Notes: generated from the sequence alone by a model not told the origin. A stretch of DNA of 15,903 nucleotides from Oscillospiraceae bacterium (GCA_021199595.1 JAJQHT010000309.1:1-15903); one strand, 5' to 3'. Shown: positions 5,772 through 14,739, counted from the stretch's first letter. A program made the numbers and translations.

Positions 5772-7910
5772 ATGATTATCAAGCACAAAACATTCGACTC
5801 GCTCCACCGCTGGGAGATGGACTTCTGCGGTCGTCCCCTGAAGATGGAGGTAGGCCGCATGGCGGAGCTTTGCAACGCCGCCGTCTACACCCAGTATGGT
5901 GACACCACGGTTCTCTGCACCGTCACCGCCTCCGCCCGTCCCAAGGACGGCATCGACTACTTCCCTCTCGCCGTGGATTTCAACGAAAAGCTCTACGCCG
6001 TGGGCCGCATCCCCGGCTCCTTCATGCGCCGGGAGGGCAAGCCCTCTCTGCCCGCCGTGCTGGCCTCCCGCCTGATTGACCGGCCCATGCGTCCTCTGTT
6101 CCCCTCCGACCTTCGCAACGACGTAGTTATCGCCTGCGAAGTGATGAATGTGGACAGGGACTGCTCCCCGGAGATTACCGCCATGATCGGCGCGGCGGCA
6201 GCGGTCGCCATCTCCGACATCCCCTTCAACGGCCCCCTGGCCGGTATCGTCCTTGGCTGGGACGGGGAAAAATATCTCTTTAACCCCACCCACGCAGAGA
6301 AGGCCGTGAACCAGATGACCGTCACCGTGGCGGCCACCCACCAGAAAATCGTCATGATCGAGGCCGAGGCCAAGGAGATTCCCGACGAGATTATGTACGA
6401 GGGCATCGTCCAGGCCCACGAGAAGCTCCAGCCTGTCCTTGACCTGATTGACCAGATGGTAGCCGAGGTGGGCAAGCCCAAGTTTGAGTATGAGCACGCC
6501 GCCTTTGACGATGAGCTGTTCGACACCCTGGTGGCTAACGAGTTCGAGGGCATGGAATACTGCATGGACACGGACGACAAGAATATCCGCGAGGCCCGCG
6601 TCAACGAGTGGATTTCCGCCATGGAGGAGAAGTATGAGGAATCCCACCCGGACATGATGCAGTATATGGACGAGATTATCTACCGGCTGCAAAAGAAGGT
6701 CGTCAAAAAGTGGCTGCTGGCCGGCAAGCGCGTGGACGGCCGGGCCATGAACGAGATTCGGCCCCTGGCCGCCGAGGTGGACGTTGTCCCCGGCGTACAC
6801 GGCTCCGCCCTGTTCACCCGCGGCCAGACCCAGGTGCTTTCCATCACCACCCTGAACACCCTCTCCGCCGCCCAGAAACTTGACACCATCTGGGAGGATA
6901 CGGAAAAGCGGTTCATGCACCACTACAATATGCCCAGCTACTCCACCGGCGAGGCCAGAGCCAGTCGCTCCACCAGCCGCCGGGAGCAGGGCCATGGCGC
7001 TCTTGTAGAAAAGGCCCTGGAGGCCGTCATCCCCAGTGTGGACGAGTTCCCCTATGCCATCCGTGTGGTCAGCGAGGTTCTCTCCTCCAACGGCTCCACC
7101 AGCCAGGGTTCCATCTGCGGCACCACTATGAGCCTGATGGCCGCCGGCGTTCCCCTGAAGGCTCCTGTGGCCGGCATCAGCTGCGGCCTGATTCAGGACG
7201 GCGACGACTTCACCACCTTCATTGACATTCAGGGCGTGGAGGACTTCCACGGCGAGATGGACTTCAAGGTGGCCGGCACCAAGAAGGGCATCACCGCCAT
7301 TCAGATGGATCTGAAAAACGACGGTCTGAAGCATGAGATCGTGAAAAACGCCCTGGAAATCACCCATGAGGCCCGTATTCAGATTCTGGACGAGGTCATG
7401 CTCCCTGCCATCTCCGAGCCGAGAACGGAGCTTGCCGCAAGCGCCCCGAAGATGATTCGTATGCAGATAAACCCCGACAAGATTCGTGAGGTCATCGGCT
7501 CCGGCGGCAAGGTCATCCAGAAGATTACCGCCGACACCGGCTGCAAGATTGACATCGAGGACGATGGCTCCATCTTCATCGCCTCCGAGAACATCGAGGC
7601 CTGCCGTGCCGCGAAGCAGACCATTGACAACATCGTCTTTGTCCCCGAGGTTGGCTCGCTGTACTATGGTCAGTGCGTGCGCATCATCCCCATCGGCGCG
7701 TTCATCGAGCTGGTGCCAGGGAAGGACGGCATGGTGCATATCAAGGATCTGGAGTTCAAGCGCACCGAGAAGGTAGAGGATGTGCTGAACGTTGGCGACT
7801 GGACATGGGTCAAGGTCACGGAGATCGACGAGCGCGGCCGCGTGAACCTGTCCCGCAAGGACGCCATCCGCGAGCGCGAGCGCGCCGGCCTGCCCACCGA
7901 CCGGGCCTGA
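5772..7910 (+). CDS. pnp: Polyribonucleotide nucleotidyltransferase (PNPase)
   Basis: Trimeric 3'-to-5' phosphorolytic exoribonuclease of the cytoplasm, releasing nucleoside diphosphates from mRNA; 712 residues, normal length. Domains seen: first RNase PH fold (about 12-145, with VGRIPGSFMRREGKPS at 77-92), helical linker (about 150-310), second catalytic RNase PH fold (about 325-545: LFTRGQTQVLSITTL, FMHHYN, RREQGHGAL, DFHGEMDFKVAGTKKGI), KH domain with IREVIGSGGKVIQKI (571-585, GxxG at 576-579) and S1 domain (about 630-697). Asp485 and Asp491 match the catalytic-site aspartates. Differences from common forms are GVEDF for GDEDH at 488-492 and RREQGHG for RREIGHG. The ATG at 5772 follows AGGAAAGGA with a rather long 11-12 base gap; no better start is near. 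Downstream, a terminator is shared with a convergent gene. Confidence 0.98.
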   Translation: MIIKHKTFDSLHRWEMDFCGRPLKMEVGRMAELCNAAVYTQYGDTTVLCTVTASARPKDGIDYFPLAVDFNEKLYAVGRIPGSFMRREGKPSLPAVLASRLIDRPMRPLFPSDLRNDVVIACEVMNVDRDCSPEITAMIGAAAAVAISDIPFNGPLAGIVLGWDGEKYLFNPTHAEKAVNQMTVTVAATHQKIVMIEAEAKEIPDEIMYEGIVQAHEKLQPVLDLIDQMVAEVGKPKFEYEHAAFDDELFDTLVANEFEGMEYCMDTDDKNIREARVNEWISAMEEKYEESHPDMMQYMDEIIYRLQKKVVKKWLLAGKRVDGRAMNEIRPLAAEVDVVPGVHGSALFTRGQTQVLSITTLNTLSAAQKLDTIWEDTEKRFMHHYNMPSYSTGEARASRSTSRREQGHGALVEKALEAVIPSVDEFPYAIRVVSEVLSSNGSTSQGSICGTTMSLMAAGVPLKAPVAGISCGLIQDGDDFTTFIDIQGVEDFHGEMDFKVAGTKKGITAIQMDLKNDGLKHEIVKNALEITHEARIQILDEVMLPAISEPRTELAASAPKMIRMQINPDKIREVIGSGGKVIQKITADTGCKIDIEDDGSIFIASENIEACRAAKQTIDNIVFVPEVGSLYYGQCVRIIPIGAFIELVPGKDGMVHIKDLEFKRTEKVEDVLNVGDWTWVKVTEIDERGRVNLSRKDAIRERERAGLPTDRA

Positions 7911-7924
7911 TTGCTAAATCCAAC

Positions 7925-7971
7925 AACCAAAAAAGGGAGCTGTACCGAATTGGGTACAGCTCCCTTTGGTT
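7925..7971. terminator. Bidirectional terminator between pnp and the AI-2E gene
   Basis: A perfect 15-bp stem (7932-7946 with 7953-7967) has a six-base loop, and AACC (7925-7928) can pair with GGTT (7968-7971) outside an A bulge. On the minus strand the stem runs into T6 then GGTTG; on the plus strand it is followed by GGTTATTCGTTTTT. It starts 14 bases after the pnp stop and overlaps the last bases of the minus-strand gene, so it can serve both. Confidence 0.92.
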
Positions 7972-9214
7972 ATTCGTTTTTGTCCATAGGCTCCGCGTGA
8001 GGCGGGTCGGGAAGGATAATCTCCTGCACCTCCTGGGCCGGTTCGGGGGGCGGAGCGGAGCGGGCCTCCATGGTTTTTCGTGCCTTGCGGGCCTTCAGCC
8101 AGGGCCATATCATATCCCGGAAGATATAGTCGGAAATGGCGGCGAAAGGCACCGACAGCAACACGCCGATGGCACCGAACACACGGCCTCCCACAATCAG
8201 CATGACCAGCACCCACAGGGAGGAGACGCCCAATGTATCGCCGTACATCTTGGGCTTGATGATATAGCCGTCGATGATCTGGAGAATCATGGTGAAAATG
8301 AGAAACAGCAGGGCATACCAGGGCTTTATCAGCAAAAGAATAAAAAATCCAATAACGCCGCCCACAATGGGGCCGAAGGTCGGCACCAGATTCGTCACGC
8401 CCACAACCATAGAAATGAGCATCCCATATGGCATCCCGGCCACCAGCATGAACGCATAATTCACAAGGCCCACAATCAGGCCGTCCAGGAGGTCGCAGGT
8501 GATATACCGCCGGAGGATATGGTTGCATTTGGAAAGAAATCGAACCGTCCTGTCATAGTGACGCTGGGACAGACTCATCCCCAGCACGGCCTTCGCGTTC
8601 TTTTTCAGGCGGTATTTCCCTGTCAGGAAATAAATCGCCAGGATGATGCAGATGATGCCATTGACGAAACCATTGCCGATGGTGATGCCGGTGTTGATGA
8701 TGCTGCTGACGTTATTTTGCAGGAACGTCTGGACAACGGCAACAATCCTTTGCAGCAGGGTCTCCAGGGTCTCCGCCACGCTGGACAGGTCTATCTCGTT
8801 TCCGGCAATTTCAAACTGGGCGTTCTCCATCAGCGCCCCCAGGGAGGCGGCATAGTTTGACAGGTTGCTGATAAGTCCGGTGATGCTCTCGACGAGCTGA
8901 GGAATCAGATTCACCGCCAGCAGGACGATCAGAATCAGGATGGTCACAATGGCAAGGACAATGGAAATCACGTGGCCAACAGACTGTTTTTTCAGCCGCC
9001 GGAAGAACAGCCGCTGGTAAAAGGAGACCAGGATGTCCACCACATAGGCAATGGCAATGGCCCACACCACTGGGGCGACAAAATGGAATATGCTTTGCAG
9101 CCCGCTCCACACAACGCCCAAATGGGACAGAACCACATACAGCGTGACCGCGGCGCAGGCCGCGATGGTATAGGGAATCCACCGCTTTCCCCAGGGGGTC
9201 TTGTTCAGCTTCAC
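7970..9214 (-). CDS. AI-2E family transporter (PF01594-type membrane protein)
   Basis: A 414-residue polytopic protein of the TqsA/YdiK/PerM family. Members have been linked to autoinducer-2 export and to sodium/proton antiport, but the substrate of most is unknown. Seen: paired hydrophobic segments near 14-31 and 40-63, a long one (about 80-106), a Gln/Glu-rich outer loop (about 110-175), then several more. The family's best-conserved C-terminal block is present: YIIKPKMYGDTLGVSSLWVL and GGRVFGAIGVLLSVPFAAI (about 316-363). A Pro/Glu-rich cytosolic tail (about 376-414) follows. The start is GTG (9214-9212), since an in-frame stop lies 18 bases upstream and no ATG falls between. The ribosome binding site is weak (AAAGG about ten bases upstream), suggesting modest expression. 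Single gene, convergent with pnp. Confidence 0.88.
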   Translation of the reverse strand: MKLNKTPWGKRWIPYTIAACAAVTLYVVLSHLGVVWSGLQSIFHFVAPVVWAIAIAYVVDILVSFYQRLFFRRLKKQSVGHVISIVLAIVTILILIVLLAVNLIPQLVESITGLISNLSNYAASLGALMENAQFEIAGNEIDLSSVAETLETLLQRIVAVVQTFLQNNVSSIINTGITIGNGFVNGIICIILAIYFLTGKYRLKKNAKAVLGMSLSQRHYDRTVRFLSKCNHILRRYITCDLLDGLIVGLVNYAFMLVAGMPYGMLISMVVGVTNLVPTFGPIVGGVIGFFILLLIKPWYALLFLIFTMILQIIDGYIIKPKMYGDTLGVSSLWVLVMLIVGGRVFGAIGVLLSVPFAAISDYIFRDMIWPWLKARKARKTMEARSAPPPEPAQEVQEIILPDPPHAEPMDKNE

Positions 9215-9275
9215 GCTCCGCCGCCTTTCCCATCACGGACGCTGGAAAACCGACCCCAGGCCCGCATTTGTTTTT

Positions 9276-9304
9276 ATTAACCCTAATGCATAGGATTGTG
9301 TCAA
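9276..9304 (-). promoter_or_regulatory. Candidate promoter of the AI-2E family gene
   Basis: On the minus strand a perfect TTGACA (9304-9299), a 17-base spacer and GTTAAT (9281-9276), the last only four of six matches and lacking the key A at position 2. It lies about 60 bases upstream of the GTG start, in the 140-base gap after the MBL-fold gene. No terminator for the recJ operon could be found in that gap, so read-through into this gene is also possible. Confidence 0.45.
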
Positions 9305-9354
9305 AATCGTGAACAGAAGCAAATGGGCCGCTAAATTCTACTCAATGGGTATGT

Positions 9355-9969
9355 TTATTTCCCCACATCATTGGCATATTTGAGATAATAGTTAAACAGC
9401 CGCTCCCGCTGGAGGGTCGTGCTGTCCATATGGCCGGGATAGACCTCATAATCCCCCGGCAGGTCATACAGGCGCTTGAGGCTGCGCAGAAGGGTTGCCA
9501 TGTCCCCGCCGGGCAGATCCGTCCGGCCGCAGGATTCCCGAAACAGCGTATCCCCGGTGAACAGAGCCTCCCCACAGAGCAGGCACACCCCGCCAGGGGT
9601 ATGGCCCGGGGTCTCTATCACCTGGAAGGTCAGACTGCCCACATGGAAGATGTCCCCCTCCCCGTACCAGACTGTGTCCTCCGGGGGCGTGAAGCGTCCT
9701 TCTCCCGCAATCGCGGCATTGGAATCCTTTTTGTTCAGGCAGACGGTGGCACCGGTCTCCTCCTTCACGGGCAGGACGGCCATGGTGTGATCAAAGTGGC
9801 CGTGAGTCAGGAAGATATATTTCACCGTCAGGTGATGCTCCTCCAGATAGTTCAGAATGGTGTTGGACTCATCCCCCGGGTCGATGACGGCGCATTCCAG
9901 GGTGTCCTCGTCCGTGACGATATAGCAGTTTGCCTCATAAAGCCCCACGGGCAGACATTTTATCAGCAT
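9355..9969 (-). CDS. MBL-fold metallo-hydrolase, glyoxalase II-like (YcbL type)
   Basis: A 204-residue cytoplasmic metallo-beta-lactamase-fold hydrolase, with the length and layout of short glyoxalase II-like proteins. Metal ligands seen: THGHFDH (55-61), PGHTPGG (His123), FTGD (Asp140) and YPGH (His180). CGRTDLPGGD (148-156) is typical of the YcbL/GloB group. The long C-terminal domain that binds glutathione thioesters in true GloB is missing, so the physiological thioester is unknown. The start is ATG 9969, where homologs begin (MLIKCLPVG); AAAGGAGC lies eight bases upstream, inside the end of dtd. The gap from the dtd stop is four bases, so translation is probably coupled. Last gene of the recJ-rel-dtd operon, a common clostridial neighbour of dtd. 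Confidence 0.9.
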   Translation of the reverse strand: MLIKCLPVGLYEANCYIVTDEDTLECAVIDPGDESNTILNYLEEHHLTVKYIFLTHGHFDHTMAVLPVKEETGATVCLNKKDSNAAIAGEGRFTPPEDTVWYGEGDIFHVGSLTFQVIETPGHTPGGVCLLCGEALFTGDTLFRESCGRTDLPGGDMATLLRSLKRLYDLPGDYEVYPGHMDSTTLQRERLFNYYLKYANDVGK

Positions 9970-9973
9970 GGTT

Positions 9974-10420
9974 TCAAAGCTCCTTTGTGTCGAGTAATAT
10001 GGTAACTGGGCCGTCGTTCTGGCTGTACACCTGCATATCGGCCCCGAAGACGCCCGTCTCCACCTGGAAGCCACGCTCCCGGCAGAGGCGAATGACCTGC
10101 TCATACAGTGGAACGGCGGTCTCCGGCCTCGCGGCCTCGGTAAAGCCGGGGCGGCGGCTGTGGCAATCCGCGAACAGGGTGAACTGGCTGATGATAAGCA
10201 GGGCCGGACACCCGGCGGACTGGGGATTCAGGTTCATTTTTCCGGCCTCGTCCTCAAATATCCGCAGGCCGCATATCTTGTCCGCGATTTTCTCTGCCTG
10301 AGCGGGGCCGTCGGAAACGTGAACCCCTAACAGGACGAGAAAGCCCTGTCCAATCTGGCCGTGGACAGCCCCATCTATTTCCACACGGGCGTTTTTCACC
10401 CGCGTTACAACTGCTCTCAT
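9974..10420 (-). CDS. dtd: D-aminoacyl-tRNA deacylase
   Basis: A 148-residue homodimeric proofreading enzyme that removes D-amino acids (and glycine mischarged on tRNA-Ala) from tRNA. Seen: MRAVVTRVKNARVEIDG at the start, LRIFEDEAGKMN (52-63), the active-site SQFTLFAD (78-85), GVFGADM (123-129) and NDGPVTILLDT (135-145), whose Gly-Pro pair forms the cross-subunit chirality filter. The length is that of the family. The ATG overlaps the rel stop (ATGA, 10420-10417), and the last codons carry the ribosome binding site of the next gene. Placement after rel is conserved in many Firmicutes (relA-yrvI in Bacillus). Confidence 0.97.
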   Translation of the reverse strand: MRAVVTRVKNARVEIDGAVHGQIGQGFLVLLGVHVSDGPAQAEKIADKICGLRIFEDEAGKMNLNPQSAGCPALLIISQFTLFADCHSRRPGFTEAARPETAVPLYEQVIRLCRERGFQVETGVFGADMQVYSQNDGPVTILLDTKEL

Positions 10421-12618
10421 ATGCCACCTCTGTTAATATCCCGGATGCCCCGGATGGTTTGCAGCTTGTTGACGATGGTTTGCAGCTCCTCGGCATTTTT
10501 CACGTCCAGGGTGATGGCCGCCACGGTGGTACCCTTGCCCGTGTCCCGGGCGTTCAGACTGCGCACCCTGGCGTTCAGCCCGTTGAGGATGGTGGCCACG
10601 TCCATTACAAGGCCGCTGCGCTCGTCAGAGGTGATGTGCAACTCCGCGGTGTAGAAGTCGCTGGTCTCGTCAGCCCAAGTGACTTTTATCCAGCGGCCCC
10701 CGTCCGCGTCCCGCTTATAGTTCACGCAGTCCCGCCGGTGGATGGAGACGCCAAGCCCCCGGGTGATGAAGCCGACAATAGGATCCCCCGGCACGGGGGT
10801 ACAGCAGCGGGAGAATTTTATGAGGCAGTTGTCCAGCCCCTCCACCAGCACGCCCTGGACAGCCTTCTGGGGCTTTTGCTGCTGCTGGCGGCGGTCGGCC
10901 CGCTCCTGCATTTTTTCAAGCTCCGTCTTTTTCGCAGGAGCACGGTTGCGGAGAATCTCGTCCCGTATCCGCCCGACGGCGTGGGAGGCAGTCATGCCTC
11001 CATAGCCAATGGAGGCGTAAACGTCGTCCATATCCTGCACGGCCATACGCTTGAGGATATGGGGCAGCATCTCCGGGTCGGTGATGTCCGCCATGGCAAG
11101 GCCAATACGCTTGGCCTCCGCCTCAAACATCTCCCGGCCCTGCTGGATGTTCTCCTCCCGCTTTTCCCGCTTGAACCACTGCTTTATCTTGGAGCGGGCT
11201 TCGCCGGATTTGGCGATGTTCAGCCAGTCCCGGCTTGGGCCGGCGGAGCTGTTGGAGGTGGTGATGCTGACAATATCCCCGTTTTGCAGGGGGTAGGAAA
11301 TGGGAACAATGCGGCCGTTCACTTTGGCTCCCACCATGCGGTTGCCCACGGCGGAGTGGATGGAATAGGCAAAGTCGATGGGCGTGGCCCCGGCGGGGAG
11401 GCTTTTCACGTCCCCCTTGGGGGTGAAGACGAACACCTCGTCGTCGAACATATCCACCTTGAGATCGTGATAAAAGTCCTGGGCCTCGGAGTCCTGCTGA
11501 CTTTCCAGCAAGCGGCGGATCCAGGCGAATTTCTCCTCATCCCCCTCCTTGTGGCCGGAGGGGCCGGATTTATATTTCCAGTGGGCGGCCACACCGTATT
11601 CGGCGGTCATGTGCATTTCCCAGGTACGAATCTGCACCTCGAAGGGGATGCCTTCCGTGCCGATGACCGTGGTGTGGAGACTCTGATAGTTGTTGGGCTT
11701 GGGAGTAGAAATATAGTCCTTGAACCGGCCCGGCACCGGGCGGAACATCTCGTGGATAATGCCCAGCACGTTATAGCAGTCCGCCAGCCCGTCCACGATG
11801 ACCCGGAAAGCGCACAGGTCGAATATCTCCTCTACCCCCAAATGCTGGGCGTACATCTTGCGGTAGATGCTGTAAAGGTGCTTCAGACGGCCATAGACCT
11901 TGCATTTGATGCCCTCTTTGGCCATGCGCTCCTCGATGGTTTTTTCCATCTCCTGCAAAAACTGCTCCATGATCAGGCGGCGCTTTTCCAGGGTGTTGGT
12001 AATCTCCCGATAGCCCACCGGGTCAAGATACAGCAGGGCCAAATCCTCCAGCTCGTCCTTTACCTTCTCCACACCGAGGCGGTGGGCAATGGGGGCGTAT
12101 ATCTCCATGGTCTCCCTGGATTTGGACAGCTGTTTTTCCGGGGTCTGATACTGCATCGTGCGCATATTGTGGAGCCGGTCGGCCAGCTTTATCAGGATGA
12201 CGCGGATGTCCTTGGCCATCGCCATGAGCATTTTCCGCAGGTTTTCCATCTGCCGCTCTTCCAGGCTGCTGTACTGGACGCGGGTCAGCTTGGTGACGCC
12301 GTCCACGATGCTGGCCACGTCGTCGCCAAACTGGGCGGCCACGGTCTCATAGGTCGTGTCCGTATCCTCCAGCACGTCATGGAGCAGGGCGGCGATGATG
12401 GACTCATCGTCCAGGCCCATTTCGGCAGCGATAGCGGCGGCGGCAATGGTGTGGGTCACATAGGGGGAGCCATCCTTCCGCCTCTGTCCCTCGTGGGCGG
12501 TCACGGCAAAGTCAAACGCCTGCCGTACGCGCTCCATATTCGCGTGGGGGTTATTCTCCAAAACTGTCTTTTCAAAGTCCGCAAACGCCTGTTCCGGTAC
12601 AAAGGTCTCCATCTCCAT
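10417..12618 (-). CDS. relA: Bifunctional (p)ppGpp synthetase/hydrolase (Rel)
   Basis: Ribosome-associated stringent-response enzyme that makes and breaks (p)ppGpp; 733 residues. Seen: HD hydrolase domain with an intact HDVLED (80-85) and DRLHNMRT (about 147-154); synthetase domain with YGRLKHLYSIYRKM (242-255), RFKD (298-301, the RxKD form of bifunctional enzymes, not the ExDD of RelA-only synthetases), YQSLHT (311-316) and EVQIRT (327-332). TGS domain (about 390-455), a Cys/His motif (CC at 605-606, HRRDC at 627-631) and a C-terminal ACT domain (about 650-730) follow. Both activities should be present. I start at ATG 12618 with GAGAGGGA upstream. A methionine-coding ATG two codons later, or an upstream ATG at 12663 lacking a good ribosome binding site, are alternatives. 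Sits 65 bases after recJ; apt, often between them, is absent. Confidence 0.96.
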   Translation of the reverse strand: MEMETFVPEQAFADFEKTVLENNPHANMERVRQAFDFAVTAHEGQRRKDGSPYVTHTIAAAAIAAEMGLDDESIIAALLHDVLEDTDTTYETVAAQFGDDVASIVDGVTKLTRVQYSSLEERQMENLRKMLMAMAKDIRVILIKLADRLHNMRTMQYQTPEKQLSKSRETMEIYAPIAHRLGVEKVKDELEDLALLYLDPVGYREITNTLEKRRLIMEQFLQEMEKTIEERMAKEGIKCKVYGRLKHLYSIYRKMYAQHLGVEEIFDLCAFRVIVDGLADCYNVLGIIHEMFRPVPGRFKDYISTPKPNNYQSLHTTVIGTEGIPFEVQIRTWEMHMTAEYGVAAHWKYKSGPSGHKEGDEEKFAWIRRLLESQQDSEAQDFYHDLKVDMFDDEVFVFTPKGDVKSLPAGATPIDFAYSIHSAVGNRMVGAKVNGRIVPISYPLQNGDIVSITTSNSSAGPSRDWLNIAKSGEARSKIKQWFKREKREENIQQGREMFEAEAKRIGLAMADITDPEMLPHILKRMAVQDMDDVYASIGYGGMTASHAVGRIRDEILRNRAPAKKTELEKMQERADRRQQQQKPQKAVQGVLVEGLDNCLIKFSRCCTPVPGDPIVGFITRGLGVSIHRRDCVNYKRDADGGRWIKVTWADETSDFYTAELHITSDERSGLVMDVATILNGLNARVRSLNARDTGKGTTVAAITLDVKNAEELQTIVNKLQTIRGIRDINRGGI

Positions 12619-12683
12619 AACGTTCCCTCTCTCCCTGTCACAATTTGTCAGCACATTCAGCACATATTATTTATCAGATGATT

Positions 12684-14666
12684 CTATCTGTGGTATCGCC
12701 GCCAGGTGACGGACTGCATCAGATCTGCCTTTCCCTCCCTGGTTATCAGGGTAACATCGATCTCCTGCCCATCCGTCTGAACGGCGGCGAGGCCAAGCTC
12801 CGACAGCACCCGCAGCCCCAGCGCAATCTGCACCGGGTTCAGGCCCGGCTCTATCCGCCCCAGGCCACTGACTCCGAGATGCACCGGGCTGCGCCGCGCG
12901 AGCGATCGCCAAAGCCGCCCCAGCTCTACCCGGGTAAGTCCCTGCCCCGTCCCCGGCTGTCCTGCCAGGGCGCGGCGGCAAAGGGCCGGCGTGTCCGTCC
13001 GCCGCAAATCCAGCAGCACAAGCTGCACCGTCCGGCGGCCACGAAATTCGCTGACCTGCGGATAAAAGGCCGCGTCCACCCGGTCGCCACGGCGGGCATT
13101 CAGCTGCTCTATGCGGTGAGAAAACCAGACGCAGTCATACGACTGGCCGAATTTCTCCAGCCGAAGGCGGACGTGTTTTCCCCCGCCGATGGGAACAGCA
13201 GAGTTCAGGCAGCAGTCCAGCATACATAGGTTTGGCCGGGGATTGCCGTTGCCGAACGGCTCCAGCGCCTGCAAGCCGTCCACGCTCTCCAGCGTGAGGA
13301 GCGCCGGGTCGGTTATCTCCAAATCCAGAGCAAGTCCCTCGTCCTCGTGGGGCGGATGATTTACATAATATTCCTGCAATGCCTTGCGGAAGGCGTCAAT
13401 ATTGGCCCGGTGGATGTTGAGTCCCGCCGCCAGGGCGTGACCGCCAAAGGCGTCCAGCAGAGAGTTGCAGTAGGCCAGCGCGTCAAAGAGGTTAAAATCT
13501 CCAAAGCTGCGGCAGGAGCCTTTTCCCATCTCCCCATCCAGGGAAATCATCACCGTGGGAACGGAATAAGCCTCCGAAAGCCGCGCGGCGGCAATGCCGA
13601 TAATGCCCGGATGCCAGCCCTCTCCCGCCAGGACGATGGGGCCGGTGGGCGTCTTGCCGGCCATCATGCGGGAGGTCTCATCCCAGATGTCCGCCTCCAT
13701 CTGCTGCCGCTGGTGGTTCATGCCGCAAAGCTCGCCCGCGAGGTTGAGCGCCCGGCTGGAGTTTTTCTCCAACAGCAGCCGAAGCGCCAGACTTGTGTGG
13801 CCCAGACGCCCGGCGGCGTTTATCCGCGGGGCCAGGGTGAAGCCCACAGCGGTGGCGCTGATGCGGCCCTTCTCAACGCCGGAGAGGGCCATCAGCGCGT
13901 CCAGTCCCGGGCTTGGATTGGAGCGCAGCTTTTCAAGTCCTGCGCGCACCATACGGCGATTCTCCCCAATCAGGGGCATGACGTCCGCAATGGTGCCCAG
14001 GGCAACGAGGTCTGCATAGCGGCCCAGCATGGCCATGCCGTCCCCGTCCAGGGCGCAGACCAGCTTGAATGCCACGCCCACCCCGGCCAGCTCCCGGTCG
14101 GGGTAAACGCAGTCCGGCCGCTTGGGATCGACCACTGCCACAGCCTCCGGCAGCTTTTCCTGGCACTCGTGGTGATCCGTGACGATGATGTCCATGCCCA
14201 GATCAGCGGCCAGCGCCGTCTGTTCCACGGCGGTAACGCCGCAATCCACCGTGACGACAAGGGAAACGCCTCGGTCATGGAGCTTGCGGATGGCGCCGTC
14301 ATTTACGCCATAGCCTTCCTCCAGACGGTTGGGAATGTATATCTCCGTTTCCAGCCCCATGCTCTGCAAATATTCCGCCAACAGGCAGGAGGCGGTGATG
14401 CCGTCCACATCATAATCCCCGTACACGGCCACTAGCTCGCCCCGTTCCCGGGCGAGCCGGATACGGCGGACAGCCCGCTCCATATCCGTCATCAGCATTG
14501 GGTCGCCAGGCTCCCACGGCCCGTCATCCAGCAGGACAGCGACCTCCTCCGCCGTTTTAAACCCCCGTGCAGCCAGCACCGCCGCCAAAAGCGGCGTATA
14601 TCCGGCCCGCGTCAGTCCCTCTGGTATGGCAACTGGCGTTGGAAGGTTCCATACCTTGTTTTTCAT
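12684..14666 (-). CDS. recJ: Single-stranded-DNA-specific exonuclease RecJ
   Basis: 5'-to-3' ssDNA exonuclease of recombination and base-excision/mismatch repair; 660 residues. DHH domain seen: YGDYDVDG (82-89), TVDCGVT (139-145), IVTDHHECQEKLPEA (161-175) and LGTIADVMPL (223-232). The DHHA1 part has CRSFGDFNLFDAL (385-397) and DAFGGHALAAGLNIH (405-419). An OB-like domain (about 445-555) follows with the usual LEPFGNGNPRP (468-478). The last 100 residues (about 560-660) resemble a winged-helix segment (LTRVELGRLWRSL; LNPVQIALGLRVLSELG), as in many clostridial RecJ proteins. The ATG at 14666 is the first in frame; its ribosome binding site is poor (GAGG 12 bases away, GGAG one base away). First gene of the recJ-rel-dtd-MBL operon with its own promoter. 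Confidence 0.96.
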   Translation of the reverse strand: MKNKVWNLPTPVAIPEGLTRAGYTPLLAAVLAARGFKTAEEVAVLLDDGPWEPGDPMLMTDMERAVRRIRLARERGELVAVYGDYDVDGITASCLLAEYLQSMGLETEIYIPNRLEEGYGVNDGAIRKLHDRGVSLVVTVDCGVTAVEQTALAADLGMDIIVTDHHECQEKLPEAVAVVDPKRPDCVYPDRELAGVGVAFKLVCALDGDGMAMLGRYADLVALGTIADVMPLIGENRRMVRAGLEKLRSNPSPGLDALMALSGVEKGRISATAVGFTLAPRINAAGRLGHTSLALRLLLEKNSSRALNLAGELCGMNHQRQQMEADIWDETSRMMAGKTPTGPIVLAGEGWHPGIIGIAAARLSEAYSVPTVMISLDGEMGKGSCRSFGDFNLFDALAYCNSLLDAFGGHALAAGLNIHRANIDAFRKALQEYYVNHPPHEDEGLALDLEITDPALLTLESVDGLQALEPFGNGNPRPNLCMLDCCLNSAVPIGGGKHVRLRLEKFGQSYDCVWFSHRIEQLNARRGDRVDAAFYPQVSEFRGRRTVQLVLLDLRRTDTPALCRRALAGQPGTGQGLTRVELGRLWRSLARRSPVHLGVSGLGRIEPGLNPVQIALGLRVLSELGLAAVQTDGQEIDVTLITREGKADLMQSVTWRRYHR

Positions 14667-14703
14667 GCTCCGTCATTTCCTCAAAATTTTTTATTAATAA
14701 GTT

Positions 14704-14732
14704 ATTATACGCCACTTCCCGTCACTTTGCAA
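14704..14732 (-). promoter_or_regulatory. Promoter of the recJ-rel-dtd-MBL operon
   Basis: On the minus strand TTGCAA (14732-14727), a 17-base spacer and a perfect TATAAT (14709-14704), 38 bases before the recJ start. Good spacing and a consensus -10 make this the likely operon promoter; no second one is evident before rel. Confidence 0.75.
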
Positions 14733-14739
14733 CACGAGA

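Noticed and set aside
5685..7739. 684-codon open frame on the minus strand opposite pnp
   Set aside because: Same antisense composition effect. It runs through the rpsO-pnp leader region without a start signal, and PNPase on the plus strand is certain.
9970..10104. Longer MBL-fold protein starting at 10104
   Set aside because: The extra 45 residues come from inside dtd in another frame. Homologs start at the ATG at 9969, which has its own AAAGGAGC site.
10459..12681. 740-codon open frame on the plus strand across all of rel
   Set aside because: It is exactly opposite a certain gene. Its translation is rich in His, Gly, Val and Asp with no domain, as expected when GC-ending codons remove stops from an antisense frame. 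Rel is fully supported by motifs.
13347..14435. 362-codon open frame on the plus strand opposite recJ
   Set aside because: Antisense shadow of recJ with no motif and no ribosome binding site of note.
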